From the NCBI GenBank assembly GCA_963578605.1, contig CAUZEA010000006.1:31959-95958 (forward strand): a DNA stretch of 64,000 bases, written 5' to 3'. Position numbers and translations under genes: made by a program. Below the pieces are notes generated by a model. It made no database searches and was not told the origin of the DNA. It saw only the letters and a program-made list of their open reading frames with translations. Each line of letters starts with the position of its first letter. The first letter of the stretch is position 1. Source of the DNA: JAKVCB01 sp963578605 (GTDB taxonomy: Bacteria > Planctomycetota > Planctomycetia > Pirellulales > Lacipirellulaceae). Shown here one piece after another: positions 18,231-25,999 of this stretch.

Positions 18231-20188
18231 CTGCTCGGTTCCTGTTTCTTCGGCGCACACGGCGCGGAGTCAAAATAAAGATTGTCGGTGATCCGGGTGC
18301 CATCCCTGGCGAATGCTGTCATGAACCGCTCGATGCGCCCCTGTGCCTCATCCAGATCGTAGTTGTCCAGGTTGATGTTTAACAGATCGATGTACCACGG
18401 CGTCTTAACGGTGCTGCTGACATAGGCCGCGACGATGGCCCGGGCGATCGGCAGCGTGGTGGCCTTCGAGTCGTCGTGGACATCGCGATTCCCCGCCGCC
18501 AGCAACTTGTCATACTCCTCCGACAGCAAACGCTCGAACAGCGGCTTGGTCAGAAGATCGCCGACCGAGATCCCGCTTGGATCATCAGGCTCGGTGAAGG
18601 TCGCCCCCTTGTGCAGCCACTCCCAGAGTATGCTCAGCCGGATCTCACCGGTCGCCATGTCTTCCATGAGGTAGAGGACATCGTCGTCGCCAAAGGAGTC
18701 GGCCTGCTTGAGCGCCGCAGCCTGCATGCCCTGACCAAACGCGTTGCCATACTGGAGCGCCACACTGAGCAGGTCCCGGGCCCCCCGGATGGTCCGCGGC
18801 GCCGCCTCCAGCAAAGTCAGGCCGGCCGCGTCGGAGTCGGTGTATGTCAATGGCGGGAAGTTTCGCCCGAGTTGGTTGTCGTCTCCGACCTGTTCCCAGA
18901 CCGGGCGGACAATGTGCACCATTTTCCAATGCGCGACCCACTTGCCGCTTGCTCCTGCTTGCTGCTCGCGCTGGGCACCCGCCACTGCCCGCTTCATGCT
19001 CGCCGCCACGCCCTGCTTTGAGCCGACCGGAATGTTCGGCTCCATGCCGCCCTGCCACAACGCACAGCGACCGTCCTGGTCAGGGGTGTTGACTGCCCGC
19101 CGGACCCGGTCTTCGTAGTTGCGCATGTAGCCATAAGTCATCCCGATGGCATCGATGTTCGGGTTGTGGAAACCTTCATCCCACGACACGGCGTCCGAGA
19201 CACTGTTGATGTAGTCCCACCGCCCGGTGTTGTAACCAACGAAGCGTCGCCCGAGCGCGGCCCGGATTTCCATCAGCTGGAAGCTGGCTTCGAGTTGCTC
19301 AACCAGGACGTAGGTCTTGACAGTCCCATCTGGAAGCGACAAATGTGCCTCGAGGGCCGACAGCATGGCACCCCAAAGTGTCGCTTCGCCAGCCGTCTGG
19401 ATCTTAGGCAGGTACAGCACGACCGAGGAACCAGCGGCACGCAAGGCCTCCTGGTTGTTGACCACGTAGAGGGTGGCATCGACGAGCGAGGCCCCGAGCC
19501 CGGTCCCGTCTGCCCGGCGGATATGGCGGTCGTCCAGATGGAGCCCACGTACGCGGTAAATCTTCGTGGTGAAGTCAAGCTGGTCGCGCCAGTTGGTGAC
19601 GATGTCCCGCTCGAAAAACTCTTGTGACCAGTCGTTCATTTCTGTGGCGACTTGCTCGGCGACCTTGAGGAATATGGGGTCCTGAGCGATGGCGAGTTTC
19701 AGGTTGCGGTGATTGTCCAGAGACATGGTCGAGAGTTGCCCCAGGGCGTCCTCACCGTCGAACATCCAGCCGTCGGCTCCAGACAAAAGTGCGTAGGCGA
19801 CGTTCCGCAGCGATTTCTCGCCCGGGGCGTTCGGTCGCGTCGCCGGTCCCGTACCCTGAATCCACTGGCGCTGGAGATCGGCCGGGATCTCGCTGCCGAC
19901 GAACCGCCCATCCCGTGCGTCCTGGACCTTGATGTCGGTTCCTTCGATTGTCGAGGACGCGTCGAGGAAGGTAATTGGGCGACGGTTCAGGAACCGCCTG
20001 GCCCGGCGATCGATCCGCGCCCGCATTAACTCGCGGCGGCGATCCTCGAAACCCGCCAGCGGCAACAGGGCCGACAGTGCCTCAGCTGTCAGGACATCCG
20101 AGTAGCGGTTCTCGAGCCCGGTCCGAATCTCGAGCCGGCCCTTGGTATCCTCGATCGTCGGCGACATGATATCTTTATGCGTCATCAT
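18227..20188 (-). CDS. aceB: Malate synthase
   Basis: 653 residues, intermediate between the usual AceB (~530) and GlcB (~720) lengths. Recognisable segments are ITFLDASSTIEGTDIKVQDA, GADGWMFDGEDALGQL (active-site region), RVRGLHLDDRHI, VVLYLPKIQTAGEATLWGAM, VLVEQLEASFQLMEIRAALG followed by YNTGRWDYINSVSD, and IGMTYGYMRNYEDR. It condenses glyoxylate with acetyl-CoA to malate and is the second step of the glyoxylate bypass. It is the first gene of an operon with isocitrate lyase (4-base ATGA overlap). The start is uncertain (two consecutive ATGs; a weak AGGA upstream). A promoter matching the motif of two other genes lies about 95 bases upstream. Cytoplasmic. Confidence 0.9.
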   Translation of the reverse strand: MMTHKDIMSPTIEDTKGRLEIRTGLENRYSDVLTAEALSALLPLAGFEDRRRELMRARIDRRARRFLNRRPITFLDASSTIEGTDIKVQDARDGRFVGSEIPADLQRQWIQGTGPATRPNAPGEKSLRNVAYALLSGADGWMFDGEDALGQLSTMSLDNHRNLKLAIAQDPIFLKVAEQVATEMNDWSQEFFERDIVTNWRDQLDFTTKIYRVRGLHLDDRHIRRADGTGLGASLVDATLYVVNNQEALRAAGSSVVLYLPKIQTAGEATLWGAMLSALEAHLSLPDGTVKTYVLVEQLEASFQLMEIRAALGRRFVGYNTGRWDYINSVSDAVSWDEGFHNPNIDAIGMTYGYMRNYEDRVRRAVNTPDQDGRCALWQGGMEPNIPVGSKQGVAASMKRAVAGAQREQQAGASGKWVAHWKMVHIVRPVWEQVGDDNQLGRNFPPLTYTDSDAAGLTLLEAAPRTIRGARDLLSVALQYGNAFGQGMQAAALKQADSFGDDDVLYLMEDMATGEIRLSILWEWLHKGATFTEPDDPSGISVGDLLTKPLFERLLSEEYDKLLAAGNRDVHDDSKATTLPIARAIVAAYVSSTVKTPWYIDLLNINLDNYDLDEAQGRIERFMTAFARDGTRITDNLYFDSAPCAPKKQEPSR

Positions 20189-20282
20189 TTCTTCATGCGT
20201 CCTATGTCTGATTTACAAGTCAAATTTGTGGCCAGTGGGCGATTGGAATCGCGTCTTCACCTGGTTTCGATATGGCGGGCTG

Positions 20283-20311
20283 AGTATAAATTCGTTGAAT
20301 CTGCCGGTCAA
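20283..20311 (-). promoter_or_regulatory. Sigma-70-type promoter of the malate synthase operon, shared motif copy 1
   Basis: On the minus strand: TTGACC (20311-20306), 17-base spacer, TATACT (20288-20283) followed by CAGCCCGC. Nearly the same extended sequence stands before the G8 protein gene (32524-32552) and the MFS gene (35240-35268). Confidence 0.7.
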
Positions 20312-21040
20312 TTCCCAGCCTGTCCCGCATGGTGACGTACCGGGATTTTCGCCCCGATTTCCAGGGTTGGGCCAGACTTACTGTAGATATGGCGGGCCCC
20401 AGAGCCCGCACGGCTCAAGAATCCGACGTATGACCTCCTCTGGCCGGGCCTCGATGAAACCCATGAGCTGCATTTGCCTGCTGAACTTGACGCAACTGAG
20501 CTGACAGGTGTCGTGTCCCTGCAAAATAATTTGCGGGAGAACAAGCGACTTTTCACAAAACCGAAGTCTTGTGGTGCAGCTGTTTCAACTGTACGCAAGT
20601 CAGAGTTCAGAGGCAATAAAATCGTTGAATGTCGTGACGGTTTGCGTTGGGCATTTCATTCCATAGTCGGATTTCTCGCCCTCCCAGCGCACTTCAGAAC
20701 TCCTTCCGGGTGTCAGAAATCTTCAGCATTGTGGAGATGGGCTCGGGCACCATTTTCCGATATTCGCCATGACCGTAGCAGCGATTGGCGTTGCCGTCCC
20801 ATTTGACTGACCAATGGGGGACTCGAACAACTGCAACAATCCTCGGGAAAACCGGCGGTCACCACAGAGCGCGACGCACGCTGCGCAGAATTGGGCGCAA
20901 TCGATGCCGATCTTCAGCAGCTCATCACCCTCTGGCTGCAGCTGGCGGCCAGCGTGCGTGAAGGGCTCCTTCAGCAGGCCACTGAGTCGCTCACCAAAAG
21001 CCCATAGAAGGGCCACCGTGGGTGATTGATCTTCAGGTGT

Positions 21041-21064
21041 GGCACACCCCAATAGGGGTGTGCC
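21041..21064. repeat. Perfect stem-loop, 10-bp stem, tetraloop AATA
   Basis: GGCACACCCC at 21041-21050 pairs fully with GGGGTGTGCC at 21055-21064. No U-run on either side, so not an ordinary terminator. It follows the remnant frame that ends near 21007. Confidence 0.8.
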
Positions 21065-21171
21065 GGAGACAGGGGTTTGCCCACCCCCCCCCAAGGGTGC
21101 AATAAGTACCCGTAGTTGTCTGCAAAATAGTGCGAAAAAAAATGGGTGCATGGCAAAACCGAATTGTCCCA

Positions 21172-21218
21172 CGTCCACTCCTCGAAACTAGTTTCGTCTA
21201 CCGTCCACTCCTCGAAAC
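21172..21218. repeat. Two 17-bp direct repeats at 30-bp period, with palindrome
   Basis: CGTCCACTCCTCGAAAC is repeated exactly at 21172-21188 and 21202-21218; between them lies the palindrome CGAAACTAGTTTCG (21183-21196). Could be a recombination or protein-binding site; only two units are present. Confidence 0.7.
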
Positions 21219-21398
21219 CACTTGCGGCACGCAGGGTCTGCGCGGCATATCCCACTGCGGGCGTCGCTGTTGGCGATAAAACTTATGCGAAAAAACGTGC
21301 AGGCCGGGCCAAACGATTCCCCGATGTGACGATCTTTTGAACTCGACCTCCCCCCGGTCAAACTTCGCCCCGGCTACGCCGGGTAAGGGGTAAAGTGG

Positions 21399-22367
21399 TT
21401 AAGGTGATAAGGGGTAAGTTCTGGCCAAACGAAAACCAAGAGAGCGGGTACGGTAGTCCGGCTGGTCGCCGTAGCTGTCGCGGTAGGCAGCGCGGACGCC
21501 CAGCGGTTGAGTGTAGAACGCCCCGCCACGCAACACACGGCGATCGCCCGACGCTGGACCTGTCGGGTCGCTCACCACAGGCAGATCATAAGCCCCCCAC
21601 CAGTCCTGGCACCACTCCCACACATTGCCGTGCATGTCGTAAAGGCCCCAAGCGTTCGGTTTTAACTTGCCAACCGGATGCGTGGTGCGTTTCGAGTTAT
21701 CCCTGTGCCATGCGTACTCGCCAAGCCCGGAAGCGTCATCCCCAAAAATGTAAGCGGTACTCGTTCCCGCGCGGTAGGCGTATTCCCACTCAGCTTCAGT
21801 CGGCAAGCGATATTCCACCCCTTCCTCGTTGCTCAACTTGCGGCAAAACGCTACCGTTTCGATCCATCGCACCATTTCGACCGGTTTGGTCGGGCCTTTG
21901 CTATGGCTGGGATTGTTACCCATCACCCGCTCGTACTGCTGTTGCGTTACCTCGTACACGCCGAGGTAAAACGGCTTCGTGATCTTCACCAGATGTTGGG
22001 TTTCGTCGTCCTGACGCCACGGTTCCGACGGAGGGGAGCCCATCACAAACTCACCCGGCGGGATCAGATTGAATTTCATGCCAAGTGGGTTCGTGATTTG
22101 AACAGGTGTGCCAAGGTGATCAGCCCAGGCTTTTTGAAGGGCTTTGGCTTGATCACTATCAAACGGAGCAACGGCCGGCGGTCGCGGTGGATCAGTCGGC
22201 GGAAACGGAGACTCGGCAGGAGACAGATCCCGCGTCTGGTCAGCATCCTTGTTGATGACGATTCTGGCTGCGGACGCCTTGTCTTCCGGTACCGATTGTT
22301 CAGTGCGAGTGCACGCGGAAATACACAACAACACCAAGGCTACCCACAAATACGGTAAGCGGTTCAT
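21399..22367 (-). CDS. SUMF1/FGE-fold lipoprotein, without the catalytic cysteine pair
   Basis: 322 residues from the ATG at 22367 (AGAGGGA site). Lipoprotein signal VALVLLCISAC puts the acylated Cys at about residue 19. A disordered Pro-rich linker precedes a complete SUMF1-type domain: GMKFNLIPPGEFVMGSP, YLGVYEVTQQQYERVMG, NNPSHSKGPTKPVEMVRW, YRLPTEAEWEYAYRAGTS, NAWGLYDMHGNVWEWCQD and RVLRGGAFYTQPLGVRAAYR. True formylglycine-generating enzymes need a redox Cys pair in that last segment; it is absent here, so this protein probably does not activate sulfatases. Such domains occur widely in planctomycetes as binding or adaptor modules. Outer surface or periplasm. Confidence 0.85.
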   Translation of the reverse strand: MNRLPYLWVALVLLCISACTRTEQSVPEDKASAARIVINKDADQTRDLSPAESPFPPTDPPRPPAVAPFDSDQAKALQKAWADHLGTPVQITNPLGMKFNLIPPGEFVMGSPPSEPWRQDDETQHLVKITKPFYLGVYEVTQQQYERVMGNNPSHSKGPTKPVEMVRWIETVAFCRKLSNEEGVEYRLPTEAEWEYAYRAGTSTAYIFGDDASGLGEYAWHRDNSKRTTHPVGKLKPNAWGLYDMHGNVWEWCQDWWGAYDLPVVSDPTGPASGDRRVLRGGAFYTQPLGVRAAYRDSYGDQPDYRTRSLGFRLARTYPLSP

Positions 22368-22378
22368 CGTTCCCTCTT

Positions 22379-22395
22379 TGTAAACGCGGTTTACA
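22379..22395. promoter_or_regulatory. Palindromic operator-like site upstream of the SUMF1-fold lipoprotein gene
   Basis: TGTAAACGCGGTTTACA is a perfect inverted repeat with 7-bp arms and a 3-bp centre, directly before the ribosome binding site of the gene starting at 22367. Its symmetry and place suit a repressor site; no regulator is encoded nearby. Confidence 0.45.
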
Positions 22396-22591
22396 TCGGC
22401 CATATCCAGCGGGATATATCCTACCGCGTACCGCCGGGTTGTTACACTCGGTACCGACGGGTTGTTGCACTAGCCCGCCCGTAGTGTACTTGCCGCACTT
22501 AGCTTGATCTACCGAGGCATCGCTTTACGATGCCACTTCCAGGAGTTTATACTCATGGTCTCATCTGAACTTCACGCTGGAGGTAGCGGCC

Positions 22592-23051
22592 ATGAAGTCG
22601 AAGGTCTGGTTTGTCAGTACCGGTTCTGGTCTGCTTGGTGCTTAGTCAGCACCAAGCCAACTCAGAAACTAATCCTGCCCCGGCTGTCTTCACAGGCAAG
22701 GTAGTGGCGATCATAGACGGTGATTCGGCCAAGGTGTTGCGTGCCACCAGAGCCACAGAGCTTGTTAAAGAATGCCCTGTGCACGTTGCAACAGCCTTCC
22801 TGGGGCACTCGGAACGAGCGGCCCAGAAGCACTACTGGCAGGTGACCGATGAGGACTTCAAGAAACGGGCGCAGAATCCGACGCAGCAGGCGCACGCAGG
22901 GGGTGGTATTGGCTTGCAAGTCCCCACCGGCCGGGGGCAGCAAGTCCCTGTTTTTCCAGGGAGTGCGTCATCATGCCATCTCTTGCAAAACCAACCAGTG
23001 GCCAATGGGGGGCCACTGGCCGAAGTCAACGAAGATCCCAAGATTCTCTAG
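22592..23051 (+). pseudogene. Chimeric remnant: thermonuclease N-terminus joined to tyrosine-integrase C-terminus
   Basis: A GGAGG site (22579-22583) precedes an ATG at 22592 that begins a signal-like peptide, MKSKVWFVSTGSGLL, but the frame stops at TAG (22643). In the +1 frame the protein continues with VFTGKVVAIIDGDSAKVL, the start of an SNase/thermonuclease domain. It then jumps directly to RATRATELVKECPVHV, FLGHSERAAQKHYWQVTDED, the C-terminal end of a planctomycete tyrosine recombinase including the GHS box and the catalytic Tyr context. Both partial domains are incomplete, so this is a deletion-fusion scar of a nuclease gene and an integrase. Confidence 0.65.
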
Positions 23052-23151
23052 CGGCTACGCCGGAATCAGAATGGTAAGATCTTTCGACATGCTCCGCGTG
23101 TCGCAATTAGAAGTTCCGCATTTTCGCATTTCATCGCTAAACGCATCACGT

Positions 23152-24540
23152 TCAGCGGCTTGAATTACCACTCAAAACTTCCGTCATCGTTTCATCAAGA
23201 ATCTTTACGATCTCATCGATGTCGTTTTTTGTCACGACCAATGCTGGCCCCAAGGCGATCCAATGTGGGTCAAACCGCGTGAGCAAACCACGATCGAGCG
23301 CTGCCCGGCCAATTTGGATACCGATAGCAGTCTCGGCGGGGAATGGTTCCTTGGATTCAGGATTTTTGACGAATTCCATGCACAAGAACAATCCTTTGCC
23401 GCGAATGTCACCGATGATGCCGTGTTTTCGCAGGCCCTCCAGCCCTGCCCGCAGCCGCTGGCCCATGGCGCGGGTATTGGCCAGCAGATCACGGTCAATA
23501 ATCTCGCGGATCGTGGCGATGCCTGCGGCAGCGGCCACGGGGTTTCCTTCAAACGTATGGCCTTCCACAAAACCGGGATTTTCGGGCGGATCGCCCCAGA
23601 ATGCCTTGGCCAGATGATCGCGACAAATCAGTGCTGAGAGCGGCGCGTATCCGCTGCTGATACCCTTGGCACAGCAGATCATGTCTGGCAGCACATCAAA
23701 TGTCTCTGCGGCGAACATTTGGCCCGTCCTTCCAAAGCCGGTGATGACCTCATCAAAGATCAGCAGCGTATTGTGGCGGTCACAGATTTCGCGCAACATG
23801 GGCAAGTACTCTTCAGGAGGATCGATAACCCCGCCCGTATGCCCAATCGGTTCGACCATCACCGCCGCCACTGTTTCTGGCCCCTCGAGATCAATGGTAT
23901 CGCCGATCAGGGAGGCGCAGGTGATGTCGCAGCTCCCGTATTCTTTGCCGAACGGACAGCGGTAGCAGGTCGGCGGGAAGACTTTGATGAAACCGGGTGC
24001 CAGCGGCTCGTTCACCGAGCGGCGGGCCTTGAGTCCGCCAGCCGAAAGCGACCCCATGGTGGAACCGTGCCAGCTCAAATAACGCGAAATGATCTTGTAC
24101 TTGCGTGGGTTTCCGGTCAGCTGGTGATATTGCCGAGCCATTTTGATGGCCGCTTCGGTCGCTTCGGATCCACTCGTTGCAAACTTTACCGTGTTCAAGT
24201 CTCCCGGCGCCAATTCGGCCAGCAAATTCGCCAGCTGGATTGCCACGGGGTTGGTGCCGTGCATCGGCGGCGAAAATGACAGGCGATCTAATTGGTCTAT
24301 GATCGCTTGTTTCACGCGTGGATTGTTGTGGCCAACCGAGACGACATAAATGCCTGACAGTGCGTCCAAGTACTCTTTGCCGTTGACGTCCCAGTAGCGA
24401 ACGCCGTCAGCCCGGTCCATGACCAGTGGTCGCTTGGCGAATTCCTTCATCTGGTCCCGCGCGATAATGTGACGGAGGAATTCCTCCTGGGTTGTGTTTT
24501 CGGACGGGACCAGTTCGATCTGGGATCTAGTTGGATTCAA
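23152..24540 (-). CDS. Class III PLP-dependent aminotransferase
   Basis: 462 residues. The start is TTG at 24540, with GAGG ten bases upstream; the next ATG (Met31) would remove conserved N-terminal sequence. Class III features: YLDALSGIYVVSVGHNNP, KFATSGSEATEAAIKMARQYH (PLP phosphate site), LLIFDEVITGFGRTG with Asp263, and the Schiff-base Lys292 in CAKGISSGYAPLSA. Closest in style to omega-amino acid:pyruvate or alanine:glyoxylate-type transaminases. Glyoxylate as acceptor would fit the C2-acid genes at 5.7-8.7 and 16-20 kb, but that is inference. A Cys-rich stretch (CYRCPFGKEYGSCDITC) lies about 192-208. Lies upstream of nothing co-directional within 60 bases; the M20 gene precedes it on the same strand. 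Confidence 0.88.
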   Translation of the reverse strand: MNPTRSQIELVPSENTTQEEFLRHIIARDQMKEFAKRPLVMDRADGVRYWDVNGKEYLDALSGIYVVSVGHNNPRVKQAIIDQLDRLSFSPPMHGTNPVAIQLANLLAELAPGDLNTVKFATSGSEATEAAIKMARQYHQLTGNPRKYKIISRYLSWHGSTMGSLSAGGLKARRSVNEPLAPGFIKVFPPTCYRCPFGKEYGSCDITCASLIGDTIDLEGPETVAAVMVEPIGHTGGVIDPPEEYLPMLREICDRHNTLLIFDEVITGFGRTGQMFAAETFDVLPDMICCAKGISSGYAPLSALICRDHLAKAFWGDPPENPGFVEGHTFEGNPVAAAAGIATIREIIDRDLLANTRAMGQRLRAGLEGLRKHGIIGDIRGKGLFLCMEFVKNPESKEPFPAETAIGIQIGRAALDRGLLTRFDPHWIALGPALVVTKNDIDEIVKILDETMTEVLSGNSSR

Positions 24541-24637
24541 AATGTCGTACCTCGGTAGATTGTGCTTAGGTTTGCCGGAATAGCCGAAGTGGTCAGACTT
24601 TGGGGAAAGGGCAGCTAACGTTTATGCTCATATAACT

Positions 24638-25816
24638 TCAGCACCCACAAAAATTCAACGCGGTTAATGCATAAGTGTGAGCAACCCGCACCAATTCATC
24701 AACGCTAACACGTTCATCCATGGTATGAGCCCCCGTGGCGCCAGGCCCGTGCGTGATGGCTGGGATCCCGCCTCTTGTCACGTATGTATTACCATCGTCC
24801 ACGAACGGTTTCGCCCCGAAGGGCAGAGTCTTGCCAGTGATTGATTCATGGGCACTTTCGAAGGCGGTGATCAGGAGATTTTGCTGATCCATTCGAAAGG
24901 CATTCATCCGTGTATCGAGCTGGCTTTCGATCCTGGTACCCGTGGCGGCGGCGACTTCCGCCAACAAAGCGTCGTACTGCTGGACAATCGCTTCGGGCGA
25001 CTCCTCCGGCAACCAACGTCGCGTCCCGTGAATATGGCATTCGGTTGGCGCTTGATTGAAGATTTCGCCCGAGTCGATCTTGCCAATAAACACCGATCCA
25101 GACCCCGCCAACGGATCCACGGTCGCGGCAAGTTCTGCCCCCAGTTGTTCCAGTCGCCGGATGAGTTCGCAGGCGGCCAGGATGACGTGGGGTTGGCCCT
25201 CAGGTCGCAGGACTTCGTGAATTGGATCGCCCTCTCGACGGATCGTGATTTGCATGACCGCGATTCCGCGACCGACAACCGGGATGCTGTCACAGTGGTA
25301 CTCAGGCAGCAGTACACCGTCGCCTACAAATCCCATTTCTATCAGCTTGTCAACCTGGCGACCATCGCCCCACGGCGCCTCGTGATGATCGTGAGCGGTC
25401 AACATGATCACACCGGACTTGAAGCACCCGCTGTTATACAAGGCACGCATCGATTCAACCGCTGCGGCGACACCACCCTTCATGTCCGAAGCACCGCTAC
25501 CGGTCAGCACCTTGTCCTTGACGTCGGGAGGTACAAAGGGAAGGTGTACGGTGTCGAGATGCACATCGTATTGCAACGTCTTGCCTGGTCTACCGCTATC
25601 CAATCGTGCAATGACCGCTGGAGCCTCGGGCCAATTCGCGTCTTCGCGCCGCACATCGAACCCATCGGCTGTGAGAATTTCAGCCAACCGATTGGCGACA
25701 GGTCCAGCCGATCGTGTCGGGCTGGGTATACCGATCAGTTCGATTGCAGTTTCAATCAAACGTTCACGATTAAGAGCGTTTTGAAGTGTTGTCAGAGATT
25801 GTTGATCGAGTGGCAT
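24638..25816 (-). CDS. M20-family amidohydrolase (ArgE/DapE/CPG2-like)
   Basis: 392 residues, family length. Metal ligands: His86 and Asp88 (YDVHLDTV), Asp111 (SGASDMKGGVAA), Glu146 in HDHHEAPWGDG (replacing the usual EE pair) and a C-terminal His in GATGAHTMDERV. The dimerisation domain lies in between. Hydrolyses an amide bond of an N-acyl amino acid or a similar compound; substrate unknown. Same strand and about 100 bases upstream of the aminotransferase gene, so the pair may handle an N-acylated amino acid. Cytoplasmic. Confidence 0.85.
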   Translation of the reverse strand: MPLDQQSLTTLQNALNRERLIETAIELIGIPSPTRSAGPVANRLAEILTADGFDVRREDANWPEAPAVIARLDSGRPGKTLQYDVHLDTVHLPFVPPDVKDKVLTGSGASDMKGGVAAAVESMRALYNSGCFKSGVIMLTAHDHHEAPWGDGRQVDKLIEMGFVGDGVLLPEYHCDSIPVVGRGIAVMQITIRREGDPIHEVLRPEGQPHVILAACELIRRLEQLGAELAATVDPLAGSGSVFIGKIDSGEIFNQAPTECHIHGTRRWLPEESPEAIVQQYDALLAEVAAATGTRIESQLDTRMNAFRMDQQNLLITAFESAHESITGKTLPFGAKPFVDDGNTYVTRGGIPAITHGPGATGAHTMDERVSVDELVRVAHTYALTALNFCGC

Positions 25817-25999
25817 CCTGGGGATGATTCCGCGAGTCAGGCCAGTGGAACAGGTGGCAACCTCCCAATTCTACATCAATGGGTTGCAGCTGAAACGATG
25901 CGCCGGCCGATCATGAAACAGCTGGGAGACCCGGACGGCTGTCTCTAGCAAAAACTCCGCTCCTATTGGCTGGCAAGGATTTCCGTCATTTGCGGCGCC

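Larger units (their letters stand above)
20312..21398. other. Gene-poor scarred region with mobile-element-like remnants
   Basis: About 1.1 kb without an intact gene. On the plus strand around 20820-21007 a frame reads LEQLQQSSGKPAVTTERD..DLQQLITLWLQLAASVREG and then stops; it resembles tail sequences found after planctomycete integrase genes, but is too short to be sure. Structured DNA: a perfect 10-bp stem GGCACACCCC-AATA-GGGGTGTGCC (21041-21064) without a T-run; a 17-bp direct repeat CGTCCACTCCTCGAAAC at 21172 and 21202; a 14-bp palindrome CGAAACTAGTTTCG at 21183-21196 overlapping the first copy. Confidence 0.5.

Noticed and set aside
21041..21064. Perfect hairpin as an intrinsic terminator
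   Set aside because: No T-run on either side and no intact gene ending there.
24848..25948. 366-codon plus-strand open frame
   Set aside because: Lies antisense to the well-supported M20 gene; the product has no domain and the composition of a complementary-strand shadow.
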